DNA from: Caballeronia udeis
Lineage (GTDB): Bacteria; Pseudomonadota; Gammaproteobacteria; Burkholderiales; Burkholderiaceae
Reading direction: 5' to 3'
Assembly (NCBI RefSeq): GCF_001544555.2
Contig: NZ_FCOK02000014.1
Coordinates: forward strand, 1-64,000
Length of the DNA stretch: 64,000 nt
Part shown: piece by piece, positions 17,528-27,156 of the stretch
Layout of the letters: every line of letters starts with the position of its first letter
How positions within the stretch are numbered: the first letter of the stretch is position 1
The notes under the pieces: model-generated
Database searches by the model: none
What the model saw: the letters and a program-made list of their open reading frames with translations, nothing else
What the model was told of the DNA's origin: nothing
Translations under genes and position numbers: made by a program

Positions 17528-18499
17528 TCAGACGTTCCAGACGCTGTCGAACACGCGTACCCAGTTCTCGCCCATGATCTTCTTGATACGCGACTCGCCC
17601 CAGCCGGCGCGTTCCATCGCAGCGGTCAGGTTCGGGAATTCGCCAATCGTTCGGATACCTTCGGGATTCACGACCTTGCCGAAATTCGTCAATTGACGAT
17701 AACGGCCCTTGTCGTGCGTGATCCAGTCGAAGAATTCCGTGCTGTAGCCCTGCGTGAAGTCCGTGCCAATACCCACGTTGTCTTCGCCGATCAGGTCAAC
17801 CACGTACTCGATTGCCTCGAGGTAGTCTTCCACCGTCGCATCCGGGCCGCGCTTCAGGAACGGCGCGAACATGGTGACGCCGACAAACCCGCCTGCATCG
17901 ACAATTTCCTTGAGCTGCTCGTCGGTCTTGTTGCGCGGATGTTCCTTCAGGCCCGAAGGACAGCAATGCGAATAACACACCGGCTTCTTCGAGAAAGCGA
18001 TGGCTTCGGAAGACGTCTTGCCGCCCACGTGCGACAGGTCGACCATGATGCCCACGCGGTTCATTTCCTGGATCACTTCGCGGCCGAAACCCGAAAGACC
18101 GCCATCGCGCTCATAACAGCCGGTACCCACGAGGTTCTGCGTGTTGTAGCAAAGCTGCACCACGTTCACGCCAAGCTGCTTGAACGTTTCGATGTAGCCC
18201 AGGTTGTCCTCGAACGCATGGGCGTTCTGGAAACCAAAAATGATGCCGGTCTTGTTCTCTTTCTTCGCGCGGCGAATGTCGTCCGTCGTGCGCACGAGCG
18301 TGAGTATGTCGCTGTGCTCGCGCATCATCTGACGCATTTCAGCAATGTTGTCCACGGTCTTCTGGAAGCTCTCCCAGACCGACACCGTGCAGTTCACCGC
18401 GGTCACGCCGCCCTTTCTCATGTCCTCGAACACCGACGGCTCGAACTTCGAAATATTCAGGCCGTCGATGATGATGCTGTTGTCGTGCAGTGTGCTCAT
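17528..18499 (-). CDS. Renal-dipeptidase-fold (M19-like) protein with a reduced metal site
   Basis: A 323-residue TIM-barrel protein of the membrane dipeptidase family. The start at 18499 was preferred over 18511 because it has GGAG six bases upstream. Conserved ligands remain at His157 (VDLSHVGG), His178 (CYSHCCP) and Asp247 (GIGTDFTQG). The usual N-terminal HxD is DGLNIS here (Leu14, Ile16), and the bridging Glu is Gln91 in GFQNAH. A binuclear zinc peptidase is therefore unlikely. Homologues sit in betaine operons of Pseudomonas. No signal peptide is seen, so it is cytoplasmic. It may bind one metal and act on a pathway intermediate; the function is open. Confidence 0.82.
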   Translation of the reverse strand: MSTLHDNSIIIDGLNISKFEPSVFEDMRKGGVTAVNCTVSVWESFQKTVDNIAEMRQMMREHSDILTLVRTTDDIRRAKKENKTGIIFGFQNAHAFEDNLGYIETFKQLGVNVVQLCYNTQNLVGTGCYERDGGLSGFGREVIQEMNRVGIMVDLSHVGGKTSSEAIAFSKKPVCYSHCCPSGLKEHPRNKTDEQLKEIVDAGGFVGVTMFAPFLKRGPDATVEDYLEAIEYVVDLIGEDNVGIGTDFTQGYSTEFFDWITHDKGRYRQLTNFGKVVNPEGIRTIGEFPNLTAAMERAGWGESRIKKIMGENWVRVFDSVWNV

Positions 18500-18526
18500 C
18501 TCATGCTCCATGAAGGGAGGGCGTAA

Positions 18527-19816
18527 TCAATAGATAGGGAAGCGCTCGCACAGCGCGAAGATTTCGCGGCGCACGCGATGTTCGGTCTCGGCGTGACCGT
18601 CCGGGTGGTCGCGCAGTGCGTCGAACACTTCCACGATCAGGCGGCCGATGTCACGGAACTCTGCCACGCCAAAACCACGCGTGGTGCCAGCCGGCGTGCC
18701 GAGGCGCACGCCTGAGGTGACCGTGGGCTTTTCCGGGTCGAACGGGATGCCGTTCTTGTTGCAGGTGATGCCGGCGCGTTCCAGCGCATGCTCGACCTGG
18801 TTACCCTTCAGGCCCTTCGGACGCAGGTCGACGAGCAGCAAGTGGTTGTCCGTGCCGCCCGTGACAAGATCCACGCCGCCGGCCTTCAGCACTTCGCCGA
18901 GCGCTTTCGCGTTGGCCAGCACGTTGTCGATATAAGTCTTGAAACCGGGCTGCAGCGCCTCGCCGAAGGCCACGGCCTTACCAGCGATCACGTGCATCAG
19001 CGGACCGCCCTGAAGGCCCGGGAACACCGCGGAGTTGATCTTCTTGGCAATGTCTTCGTCATTGGTCAGGACAAAACCGCCGCGCGGGCCGCGCAACGTC
19101 TTGTGCGTGGTGGACGTGACCACATGTGCGTGCTCGACCGGGTTTTGATGCCGCCCTGCCGCGATCACGCCGGCAATGTGCGCCATGTCGACCATGAGCT
19201 TGGAACCCGCTTTGTCCGCGATGGCACGCAGCCGCGCAAAGTCCAGCTCACGCGGATACGCCGAGAAGCCTGCGATCAACAGCGTCGGCTTGTGCTGCAT
19301 CGCGAGCTCTTCAATCTGCTCGTAATCGATCAGCATGGTCTCGCGATTCACGCCGTACTGGATCGCGTTGAACCACTTGCCGGACAGCGCCGGCTTCGCG
19401 CCGTGCGTCAGGTGACCGCCTGCGTCGAGCGACATGCCGAGCACGGTGTCACCGGGTTTGGTCAATGCAAGCATGACGGCGCCGTTCGCCTGCGCACCCG
19501 AGTGCGGTTGCACGTTGGCGAACTGCGCATTGAAGATCTGCTTTACACGATCGATCGCGAGGGTTTCAATTTCATCGACGAATTCGCAGCCGCCGTAATA
19601 CCGCTTGCCCGGATAACCTTCCGCATATTTATTCGTCAGCACCGAGCCCTGCGCTTCAAGAACGGCGCGCGAGACAATGTTTTCCGACGCGATCAGTTCG
19701 ACCTGCGACTGCTGGCGTTCCAGCTCTTTCAGGATGGCGCTGCGTACTGGCGCGTCGCGCGTGGCAAGAGGTTCTTCGAAGAACGGGGCGGCGGGGCGAG
19801 TCGGGGAATTTGACAT
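18527..19816 (-). CDS. glyA: Serine hydroxymethyltransferase
   Basis: PLP enzyme converting glycine plus methylene-THF to serine, 429 residues. The PLP lysine is Lys239 in [17 protein letters not shown]. The N-terminal LIASENIVS and the [14 protein letters not shown] segment are standard. The start at 19816 was chosen over a longer frame to 19891 because it matches the family length. It is the first gene of the long leftward betaine operon and receives both products of sarcosine oxidase. It is probably a pathway-specific paralogue; a housekeeping glyA would lie elsewhere. Confidence 0.95.
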   Translation of the reverse strand: MSNSPTRPAAPFFEEPLATRDAPVRSAILKELERQQSQVELIASENIVSRAVLEAQGSVLTNKYAEGYPGKRYYGGCEFVDEIETLAIDRVKQIFNAQFANVQPHSGAQANGAVMLALTKPGDTVLGMSLDAGGHLTHGAKPALSGKWFNAIQYGVNRETMLIDYEQIEELAMQHKPTLLIAGFSAYPRELDFARLRAIADKAGSKLMVDMAHIAGVIAAGRHQNPVEHAHVVTSTTHKTLRGPRGGFVLTNDEDIAKKINSAVFPGLQGGPLMHVIAGKAVAFGEALQPGFKTYIDNVLANAKALGEVLKAGGVDLVTGGTDNHLLLVDLRPKGLKGNQVEHALERAGITCNKNGIPFDPEKPTVTSGVRLGTPAGTTRGFGVAEFRDIGRLIVEVFDALRDHPDGHAETEHRVRREIFALCERFPIY

Positions 19817-20247
19817 TGAGGCATCCGTGGGTTCGGGGACAAGTCGGTTCTTGAAAGGCGGTTTGCTTCTGAGGCCAACCTGCAAAGGCACTGGAAACCA
19901 TGCTCACAACCGCTTTCCGATGCGTCTATTCTTGACTTTCACCCACCACGCCAATTTATGAATTTAGACGTGTTCTTGGCCTTTTCCGACATTCGCGTCC
20001 GTTTTACACAAGTCGCCGGACGCTCGCCCCGAACGCCCATCCAATGCTGCACTGCGGCGGACATTTCTCGCTTCCGCGCGGTGCGAATGGCGGAGATGAT
20101 CCCCTTCCCGGTGCGCTTACGTCTCCGTAAACTTCGGCGCCAATAGGGTTTAGCCTGATGGCATGCATGTTGCAAACATCTACAAAATGTTCAAAGTCGT
20201 GTCCCCACGACACAGCCACACCCTAGATTCGAAGGAATCATTCCTCA
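19817..20247. promoter_or_regulatory. Divergent control region between glyA operon and AraC regulator
   Basis: These 431 bp hold no convincing gene. They must contain the promoters of the leftward glyA-dgc-gbc operon and of the rightward regulator. Visible elements are AGACG at 19966 and CGACA at 19987 (21 bp apart, a degenerate form of the repeat described before fdhA), and a 6-bp inverted repeat GTCGTG-TCCC-CACGAC at 20196-20211. No glycine riboswitch core was recognised. Confidence 0.55.
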
Positions 20248-21264
20248 ATGTCCCCCGACCGAACCGCGTCGCTCGCGCATTTCGCGTTCATGCCGCTGCC
20301 TAACTTCACGATGATCGCGTTCACCAACGCTATCGAAGTGCTGCGCATGGCGAATTACCTGACCGGGCAAAAGCTGTACACGTGGTCGATCGTAAGCCCG
20401 GAAGGCGGTCCCGTGGCGGCAAGCAATGGCCTGTCCGTGGATACCGGGCCGGTAGAGTGCGTCGGGCAGCCGGACATTGTGTTCGTGGTCGGCGGCATTG
20501 ACGTCCAGCGCGAAACCACGCCCGCGCATCTGTCCGCGTTGCGCCGCTTTGCCCGGCTCGGCAGCGTGCTCGGCAGCCTCTGCACCGGCACCTATGCCCT
20601 CGCCCGCGCTGGATTGCTCGCCGGATACGCGTGCGCGATCCATTGGGAAAACATGTCGGCGCTGAAAGAGGAATTCCCGGAAACACGCTTTCTCAAAGAG
20701 CTGTTCGTGATCGACCGGGACCGCGTGACGTGCACGGGCGGCGTCGCGCCGCTGGACATGATGTTGAACCTCATTGCTACGCGCGTGGGTTCGGCGAAGG
20801 TCACGCAGATTGCGGAACAGTTCATCGTGGAGCACGTTCGCGATACCAGCGCGCAGCAACGCATGCCGCTGGTCGCGCGGCTGGGCTCGGCGAACAAGTC
20901 GCTGTTCGAAGTGATTTCGCTGATGGAGAACAACATAGAAGAGCCGTTGTCGCGCGAAGAACTCGCGCGGCTGGCGGGGATGTCGCAGCGGCAATTGCAG
21001 CGGCTGTTCCGCGAACATCTCGGCATGACGCCTACGCATTACTACCTGACGCTGCGGCTGCGGCGCGCGCGTGAATTGCTGCTGCAAACCGATATGTCGA
21101 TCATGCATATCACCATGGCCTGCGGCTTTCAGTCGGCTTGCCACTTCAGCAAGAGCTACCGCGATGCATTCGGCACCGCGCCCACGCGGGAACGCCGGCG
21201 CCAGTTGCCACCGCTTGCCGTTGTCGCGGCTCCTTCTATGGCAATTGCTCAAAACGCCGCTTGA
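20248..21264 (+). CDS. GbdR-like AraC-family regulator of glycine betaine catabolism
   Basis: A 338-residue GlxA-type regulator: a DJ-1/PfpI-like domain (about 10-185, Cys112 in GSLCTGTYALARAG) and a C-terminal AraC HTH (about 225-320). It is divergent from the glyA-dgc-gbc operon, the place expected for GbdR, which activates demethylation genes in response to betaine or dimethylglycine in Pseudomonas. AAGGAA lies upstream of the ATG. It resembles the regulator at 48534-49538 closely in the N-terminal half, so which of the two is the true GbdR equivalent is not settled. Confidence 0.88.
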   Translation: MSPDRTASLAHFAFMPLPNFTMIAFTNAIEVLRMANYLTGQKLYTWSIVSPEGGPVAASNGLSVDTGPVECVGQPDIVFVVGGIDVQRETTPAHLSALRRFARLGSVLGSLCTGTYALARAGLLAGYACAIHWENMSALKEEFPETRFLKELFVIDRDRVTCTGGVAPLDMMLNLIATRVGSAKVTQIAEQFIVEHVRDTSAQQRMPLVARLGSANKSLFEVISLMENNIEEPLSREELARLAGMSQRQLQRLFREHLGMTPTHYYLTLRLRRARELLLQTDMSIMHITMACGFQSACHFSKSYRDAFGTAPTRERRRQLPPLAVVAAPSMAIAQNAA

Positions 21265-21318
21265 GATTCAAATCAAGCTGCAAGCGGCGCGTTGAGCGTT
21301 AGCCCCGTTGAGCGTTAG
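21255..21318 (+). repeat. Hairpin and short direct repeat after the AraC regulator
   Basis: CGCCGCTTG at 21255-21263 pairs with CAAGCGGCG at 21281-21289, but no T-run follows. Directly after, CGTTGAGCGTTAG occurs twice (21290-21302 and 21306-21318). This lies between convergent genes and may slow transcription from either side. Confidence 0.5.
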
Positions 21319-21325
21319 TAGCCCC

Positions 21326-22525
21326 TTAAGCTGCCTTCAACATCCCGTGCGGGTCGATCACGAACTTGCGCGGCGCACCGCCGTCGAATTGCCGGTATCC
21401 GTCCGGCGCCTGATCGAGCGTCACCACCGAGACGTTCACGATATCCGCAATCGGCAAACGATCCCACAAGATGGCCTGCATCAGGTTCTGGTTGTACTTC
21501 ATGACCGGCGTCTGCCCGGTGAAGAACGAGTGCGACTTCGCCCAGCCCAGACCGAAGCGAATGCTCAGCGCGCCCTTCTTCGCGGCTGCATCGGCCGCGC
21601 CCGGATCGTCCGTGACGTACAGCCCCGGAATCCCGATCGCGCCCGCTACCCGCGTGATTTCCATCAGCGAATTCAGCACCGTGGCAGGCGCTTCCTGATG
21701 GCTTCCACTGCTGCCGTGACCATGCGCTTCGAAGCCGACGCAGTCCACCGCGCAATCCACTTCCGGCGTGCCCAGAATGGCCGCGATCTGATCGGCGAGC
21801 GTTGCATCCTTCGATAGATCCACCGTCTCGAAGCCCACCTTGCGCGCGTGCGCGAGGCGCTCTTCGTTCATGTCGCCGACAATCGTGCAGGCCGCGCCCA
21901 GCAAACGTGCCGACGCCGCCGCGGCCATGCCGACGGGCCCTGCCCCTGCGATATACACCGTCGAGCCTGGCTTCACGCCCGCCATTACGGCGCCGTGATA
22001 GCCCGTGGGCAGGATGTCGGAAAGGCACGTGAGATCGCGGATCTTCGACATCGCCTGATCACGATCGGGAAACTTCAGGAGATTGAAGTCGGCGTACGGG
22101 ACCAGCACGTATTCGGCCTGACCGCCGATCCAGCCGCCCATGTCCACATAACCGTAGGCGCCGCCCGCGCGCGACGGATTGACGTTCAGGCACACACCCG
22201 TGTTCTGCGCCTTGCAGGTCGGGCAGCGGCCGCAGGCCACGTTGAACGGCACGGAAACCAGATCGCCAATCCTGAGTGTCTCCACGTCGCGCCCAATCTC
22301 GATCACCTCGCCGGTGATTTCGTGCCCGAGCACGAGGCCGACCTGGGCGGTCGTGCGCCCCCGCACCATATGCTGGTCCGACCCGCAAATATTCGTGGTG
22401 ACCACCTTGAGAATCACGCCATGGCCGATCTGCCGGCCGCTCGGATCGACCATCTTCGGATAGTCGATGGATTGCACTTCAACCTTGCCCTGCCCCAGAT
22501 ACACGACGCCGCGATTACTGCTCAT
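21326..22525 (-). CDS. fdhA: Glutathione-independent formaldehyde dehydrogenase
   Basis: Zinc- and NAD-dependent medium-chain dehydrogenase oxidising formaldehyde to formate, 399 residues. The catalytic-zinc region reads NICGSDQHMVRG and LGHEITGEV; the structural-zinc loop has CGRCPTCKAQNTGVC. The NAD-binding motif is VYIAGAGPVGMAAA. The start at 22525 follows AAGGAGACAGGCA. It detoxifies the formaldehyde released by GbcAB and dimethylglycine demethylation. It is divergent from betI. Confidence 0.94.
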   Translation of the reverse strand: MSSNRGVVYLGQGKVEVQSIDYPKMVDPSGRQIGHGVILKVVTTNICGSDQHMVRGRTTAQVGLVLGHEITGEVIEIGRDVETLRIGDLVSVPFNVACGRCPTCKAQNTGVCLNVNPSRAGGAYGYVDMGGWIGGQAEYVLVPYADFNLLKFPDRDQAMSKIRDLTCLSDILPTGYHGAVMAGVKPGSTVYIAGAGPVGMAAAASARLLGAACTIVGDMNEERLAHARKVGFETVDLSKDATLADQIAAILGTPEVDCAVDCVGFEAHGHGSSGSHQEAPATVLNSLMEITRVAGAIGIPGLYVTDDPGAADAAAKKGALSIRFGLGWAKSHSFFTGQTPVMKYNQNLMQAILWDRLPIADIVNVSVVTLDQAPDGYRQFDGGAPRKFVIDPHGMLKAA

Positions 22526-22626
22526 TGCCTGTCTCCTTGTCTCGTGGACGATCCGCATGGCAAAACACAGCCATGCACCGCCTAACGAGCGTAGTCCTGT
22601 GCCGCACCGCTGACGTGCATTGAACG

Positions 22627-22655
22627 CGACATGGGTTTGGCAGAAACCGACATGG
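22627..22655. promoter_or_regulatory. 21-bp-spaced direct repeat of CGACATGG, candidate AraC-type operator
   Basis: CGACATGG occurs at 22627-22634 and 22648-22655, start to start 21 bp (two helical turns). This is the classic geometry of AraC-family half-sites. It lies about 100-130 bp upstream of fdhA and about 80-110 bp upstream of betI, next to the BetI palindrome. The same CGACA core and spacing recur at 51795-51820. Binding by a GbdR-like protein is inferred. Confidence 0.55.
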
Positions 22656-22658
22656 CGG

Positions 22659-22688
22659 TTTTATATTGATTGACCAATCAATATAAAA
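22659..22688. promoter_or_regulatory. BetI operator
   Basis: A perfect 14-bp inverted repeat, TTTTATATTGATTG then its complement after a 2-bp spacer (AC). It resembles the known BetI sites of E. coli and Pseudomonas, which share an ATTGA...TCAAT core. It lies 48 bp upstream of the betI start codon in an otherwise GC-rich region, where it would block the bet promoter until choline is present. Confidence 0.82.
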
Positions 22689-22736
22689 TACCTAGGATTC
22701 AATCCTGGTTTTCTTGAAGCTATCTGGACTGGACCC

Positions 22737-23336
22737 ATGCCGAAGCTTGGAATGCGCGAAATACGCCGCGCGCAGTTGATCGACGCCACGCTGCTGACCA
22801 TCGACCATGCCGGTCTTGCCGGCACCACGCTGGCGTCGGTCGCGCAGCGTGCGAGCATTTCCACGGGTATCGTCAGTCATTATTTCGGCGACAAAGACAG
22901 CCTGCTCGAAGCCACCATGCGCCATGTGCTTCGAGACCTGTGGAACGCGACATCGCGCAGGCGCCGGGTCGCCAAAGATGAACCGCGCGCGCGTTTGCGC
23001 GCCGTGGTGGCGGCGAACTTCGACGTCGCGCAGGTCAGCAATCCGGTCATGAAGACCTGGCTCGCGTTCTGGTCGGAAAGCATGCACAAACCGCAATTGC
23101 GGCGGCTGCAAAACGTCAACACCCGCCGCCTGTATTCCAACCTGTGCGCCGATTTCTCCAAGATCCTGCCGCGTGCCGCCGCGCGTCGCGCGGCAAGCGG
23201 ACTGGCTGCTTTAATCGACGGCTTGTGGCTGCGCGGCGCGCTCTCCGGCGAGCCGTTCGACACCAAGGCGGCCATGCGTCTCGCCAACGACTACATCGAC
23301 CTCGTGCTCGACACACGCGGCCGGACCCTCACCTAA
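22737..23336 (+). CDS. betI: Choline-responsive TetR repressor BetI
   Basis: A 199-residue TetR-family repressor. The N-terminal HTH (about 10-55) includes [21 protein letters not shown], as in BetI. It is the first gene of betIBA, with betB starting 11 bp after its stop. It represses the bet operon in the absence of choline, most likely through the palindrome at 22659-22688. The Shine-Dalgarno sequence is weak. Confidence 0.94.
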   Translation: MPKLGMREIRRAQLIDATLLTIDHAGLAGTTLASVAQRASISTGIVSHYFGDKDSLLEATMRHVLRDLWNATSRRRRVAKDEPRARLRAVVAANFDVAQVSNPVMKTWLAFWSESMHKPQLRRLQNVNTRRLYSNLCADFSKILPRAAARRAASGLAALIDGLWLRGALSGEPFDTKAAMRLANDYIDLVLDTRGRTLT

Positions 23337-23347
23337 AGGACTACGTG

Positions 23348-24817
23348 ATGCCCGTATTCGAATTGCAGCGTTTGTACATTGGCGGCGCTTACGTTGACGC
23401 CACCAGCGGCGAAACTTTCGACACGCTCGATCCCGCCACGGGCGAAACGCTCGCCAGCGTTCAACAGGCAAGCGCCGCGGATATCGACCGCGCGGTGCGC
23501 TCGGCGCGCGAAGGCCAGCGCGAATGGGCCGCCATGACCGCGATGCAACGCTCGCGTATCCTGCGTCGCGCGGTGGATCTCCTGCGCGAGCGCAACGACG
23601 AACTCGCCGCGCTCGAAACCCGCGATACCGGCAAGCCGATCTCCGAAACCCGCGCCGTTGATATTGTCACTGGTGCCGATGTGATCGAGTACTACGCGGG
23701 GCTTGCAACGGCCATAGAAGGCCAGCAGATCCCGTTGCGACCCAGCTCGTTCGTCTATACGCGGCGCGAGCCGCTTGGCGTGTGCGCGGGCATTGGCGCG
23801 TGGAACTATCCGATCCAGATTGCGTGCTGGAAGTCGGCGCCCGCGCTCGCCGCCGGCAACGCGATGATCTTCAAGCCCAGCGAAATCACACCACTGAGCA
23901 CGTTGAAGCTCGCTGAAATCTATACCGAAGCCGGCGTTCCCCCAGGCGTGTTCAACGTCGTGCAGGGCGATGGCCGCGTGGGTGCGTTGCTTGCCTCGCA
24001 TCCGGACATTGCGAAGGTATCGTTCACGGGCGGCGTCGAGACCGGCAAGAAAGTGATGTCGATGGCCGGTGGTTCGTCGCTGAAAGAAGTGACCATGGAA
24101 TTGGGCGGCAAATCACCGCTCGTCATTTTCGACGACGCCAATCTCGAACGCGCCGCCGACATTGCGATGAGCGCCAACTTCTTCAGCTCCGGACAGGTCT
24201 GCACGAACGGCACGCGCGTGTTTGTCCAGCGAACGGTGTATGAGCGCTTCGAAAAACTCGTGCTGGAGCGTGTGAAGCGCATTCGCGTGGGTTCGCCAGC
24301 GGACGTAAACACCAACTTCGGTCCGCTCGTCAGCGCGGCGCAACTGCATAAGGTCCTGGGTTTTATCGAAAGCGGCAAGCAGGAGGGCGCCCGACTGATC
24401 GCGGGTGGATCACGGATCGTGCATGACGGGTTCGCTCAAGGGCAATACGTCGAGCCGACCATCTTCACCGATTGTCGCGACGACATGCGCATTGTGCGTG
24501 AAGAGATTTTCGGACCCGTCATGAGCATCCTGGCCTATGATGAGGAAACCGAAGTGATCGAGCGTGCGAACGCCACCGAATTCGGCCTCGCCGCGGGCGT
24601 GGTCACGGAGAATTTGTCCCGTGCGCACCGCGTCATTCATGCACTGCAAGCCGGCATCTGCTGGATCAATACGTGGGGCGAATCGCCCGCCGAAATGCCC
24701 GTGGGCGGATACAAGCAGTCGGGAGTCGGCCGCGAGAACGGCATCACCACGCTTGAGCACTACACAAGTATTAAATCTGTACAGGTCGAGCTGGGCCCCT
24801 ACCAACCCGTATTCTAA
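23348..24817 (+). CDS. betB: Betaine aldehyde dehydrogenase
   Basis: NAD(P)-dependent oxidation of betaine aldehyde to glycine betaine, 489 residues. The catalytic residues are Glu251 ([10 protein letters not shown]) and Cys285 ([11 protein letters not shown]). The start at 23348 follows AAAGGA and gives the normal BetB N-terminus; an open frame further upstream overlaps betI and is not coding. It is the middle gene of betIBA and ends 11 bp before betA. Confidence 0.96.
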   Translation: MPVFELQRLYIGGAYVDATSGETFDTLDPATGETLASVQQASAADIDRAVRSAREGQREWAAMTAMQRSRILRRAVDLLRERNDELAALETRDTGKPISETRAVDIVTGADVIEYYAGLATAIEGQQIPLRPSSFVYTRREPLGVCAGIGAWNYPIQIACWKSAPALAAGNAMIFKPSEITPLSTLKLAEIYTEAGVPPGVFNVVQGDGRVGALLASHPDIAKVSFTGGVETGKKVMSMAGGSSLKEVTMELGGKSPLVIFDDANLERAADIAMSANFFSSGQVCTNGTRVFVQRTVYERFEKLVLERVKRIRVGSPADVNTNFGPLVSAAQLHKVLGFIESGKQEGARLIAGGSRIVHDGFAQGQYVEPTIFTDCRDDMRIVREEIFGPVMSILAYDEETEVIERANATEFGLAAGVVTENLSRAHRVIHALQAGICWINTWGESPAEMPVGGYKQSGVGRENGITTLEHYTSIKSVQVELGPYQPVF

Positions 24818-24828
24818 GGAGCGACGCG

Positions 24829-26517
24829 ATGAGCGCGAACGAGTTCGACTACATCGTCGTGGGCGCGGGTTCGGCGGGCAACGTGCTCGCTTCGCGCCTC
24901 ACCGAAGACTCCGACGTAACCGTGCTGCTGCTTGAGGCAGGCGGTCCGGACTATCGCTTCGACTTCCGCACCCAGATGCCGGCCGCGCTGGCGTTTCCGC
25001 TGCAGGGAAGGCGCTATAACTGGGCTTACGAAACCGATCCCGAGCCGTACATGGACCACCGCCGCATGGAATGCGGACGCGGCAAGGGACTGGGCGGGTC
25101 GTCGCTGATCAACGGCATGTGCTACATCCGCGGCAACGCGCTCGACTACGACGGCTGGGCTGAACGAAAAGGCCTTGAAAACTGGACCTATTCCGATTGC
25201 CTGCCGTATTTTCGCAAAGCCGAAACTCGCGATGCCGGACCGAATCCGTATCACGGCGGTGACGGCCCGGTGCATGTGACGACCTCCAAGCCCGGCAACA
25301 ACCCCTTGTTTGCCGCGATGGTCGAAGCGGGTGTGCAGGCGGGTTATCCCCGTACGGACGACCTCAACGGCTACAGCCAGGAAGGTTTCGGCCCAATGGA
25401 CCGGACCGTGACGCCGCAGGGCCGCCGCTCGAGCACCGCACGCGGGTATCTCGACCGGGCGAAGGGCAGGCCGAATCTCACAATCGTTACGCATGCCGTC
25501 ACCGACCGCGTTTTGTTCTCCGGCAAAAGAGCCATCGGCGTGGCGTATCTGCACGGTGGCGAACGCGTCACCGCGCATGTGCGTCGAGAGGTGCTGGTGT
25601 GCAGCGGCGCGATTGCATCGCCACAATTACTGCAACGCTCGGGTGTCGGCCGGTCGACGTGGCTGCGCGAACTCGATGTCCCCTTAGTGCTGGACCTGCC
25701 CGGCGTGGGTGAGAATCTCCAGGATCATCTGGAGATGTATATGCAATACGAATGCCTTGAACCGGTGTCGCTTTATCCAGCGCTGCAATGGTGGAACCAA
25801 CCGCAGATCGGGCTTGAATGGATGTTGAACGGTACGGGCATTGGCGCGAGCAATCAGTTCGAGGCCGGGGGTTTTATCCGTACACGCGACGACGATCCCT
25901 GGCCCAACATCCAATACCACTTCCTGCCCGTCGCGATCAATTACAACGGCTCGAACCCGATCAAGATGCACGGCTTCCAGGCGCACGTGGGGTCCATGCG
26001 GTCTCCAAGCCGCGGGCGCATCAAGCTCAAGTCGCGCGATCCGAATGCGCACCCGAGCATCCTGTTCAACTACATGTCGGACCCGCTCGATTGGCGCGAA
26101 TTCCGCGATGCCATCCGTATTACACGCGAGATCATGCACCAGCCGGCGCTCAAGAAGTATCGCGGACGCGAACTGCATCCGGGCGCTGACCTCACCACAG
26201 ACGATCAACTCGATACGTTCGTCCGGCAACGTGCGGAGACCGCTTACCATCCATCGTGCTCGTGCAAGATGGGCTACGACGAGATGGCCGTAGTCGATAC
26301 CGAAGGCCGCGTGCACGGACTCGAATCGCTGCGCGTGGTGGATGCGTCGATCATGCCGCTGATTGTGACCGGCAACCTCAATGCGCCGACCATCATGCTG
26401 GCCGAAAAGATCGCGGACAAGATCCGGGGCCGTGAGCCGCTGGCTCGTGTTGATACGCCGTATTTCGTCGCGCATGGGGCGAAGGCGCGTCATGCGGAGG
26501 CAATTGCCACTGTCTGA
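24829..26517 (+). CDS. betA: Choline dehydrogenase
   Basis: Membrane-associated FAD enzyme of the GMC oxidoreductase family oxidising choline to betaine aldehyde, 562 residues. The N-terminal FAD motif is [32 protein letters not shown] is GMC signature 1. The active-site pair is His474 ([10 protein letters not shown]) and Asn518 (GNLNAP). An excellent AAGGAG site precedes the ATG. It is the last gene of betIBA and is followed by a terminator. Confidence 0.96.
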   Translation: MSANEFDYIVVGAGSAGNVLASRLTEDSDVTVLLLEAGGPDYRFDFRTQMPAALAFPLQGRRYNWAYETDPEPYMDHRRMECGRGKGLGGSSLINGMCYIRGNALDYDGWAERKGLENWTYSDCLPYFRKAETRDAGPNPYHGGDGPVHVTTSKPGNNPLFAAMVEAGVQAGYPRTDDLNGYSQEGFGPMDRTVTPQGRRSSTARGYLDRAKGRPNLTIVTHAVTDRVLFSGKRAIGVAYLHGGERVTAHVRREVLVCSGAIASPQLLQRSGVGRSTWLRELDVPLVLDLPGVGENLQDHLEMYMQYECLEPVSLYPALQWWNQPQIGLEWMLNGTGIGASNQFEAGGFIRTRDDDPWPNIQYHFLPVAINYNGSNPIKMHGFQAHVGSMRSPSRGRIKLKSRDPNAHPSILFNYMSDPLDWREFRDAIRITREIMHQPALKKYRGRELHPGADLTTDDQLDTFVRQRAETAYHPSCSCKMGYDEMAVVDTEGRVHGLESLRVVDASIMPLIVTGNLNAPTIMLAEKIADKIRGREPLARVDTPYFVAHGAKARHAEAIATV

Positions 26518-26553
26518 GCCGCAAGGCTGATTGCAATTCAATTCGTATCCTGG

Positions 26554-26587
26554 GGCATCCCGGCTTAGCGGCCGCGATGCCTTTTTT
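26554..26587 (+). terminator. Terminator of the betIBA operon
   Basis: GGCATC-C-CGGC pairs with GCCG-C-GATGCC, then a run of six T residues from 26582. It lies 36 bp after the betA stop and separates betIBA from the exopolysaccharide genes. Confidence 0.85.
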
Positions 26588-27156
26588 GTTTATTTCGCCA
26601 GTTGGTGGTTCGCCGAGATTTATATCGCTATTCGTGTTGCTAGAAATTATTAGGATCAGGGCTATTTAAATTATATAAATCCAGGCCTGGTTTTCCTGTT
26701 CGCGCTTCATCAACGCAATGTTTAAGAGTGCGCCCTTTCCATTTAAGACTCATCTGATCAGCACACAGCCGCTGCGCAGTGACAATACGATCACTCAATA
26801 GCACGGCGCACTTCCTTCGGCAGCAAGGCCTACCAAGGCCCGATTAATTCGTTGCATCCCGCTCCCGCAGCTTTTCACCGTCAGTACTGACAACACTCGC
26901 ATTGCGCTTTTCATCTCGCGCGACATGACCCGAATTCCGGTTCAGATCATTTCGCCATTGATAAGCGCGTTACGAAAGCAAGCATTAACCCGTTAATTGT
27001 TTCAGCCATTCCACTTGAAGTGATCACAATGACTTTCAAAAATACAGGACGAAAAAGCGGGCGCGAAAGGCATGGCGCGAGCCTCGCTCTGGTGGCGAGG
27101 TCGATTGCGTTCTCCTCCGAAATCAGCACTCGCCATCGCCTCGGCTGGAGGCAATC
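26588..27156 (+). promoter_or_regulatory. AT-richer leader region before the exopolysaccharide operon
   Basis: About 570 bp with no believable gene. The part from about 26590 to 26710 is much richer in A and T than the surroundings (for example CTATTTAAATTATATAAAT). It must contain the EPS promoter. No JUMPstart sequence and no clear operator was recognised. A short CCAGGCCTGG palindrome occurs near 26683. Confidence 0.5.

Noticed and set aside
19817..20247. Glycine riboswitch before glyA, and likewise before sdaA (45940-46337)
   Set aside because: Expected because the pathway passes through glycine, but the conserved core of glycine aptamers was not found in either region.
26588..27156. Genomic-island boundary or attachment site before the EPS operon
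   Set aside because: The AT-rich stretch is suggestive, but no tRNA, integrase or flanking direct repeat was found.
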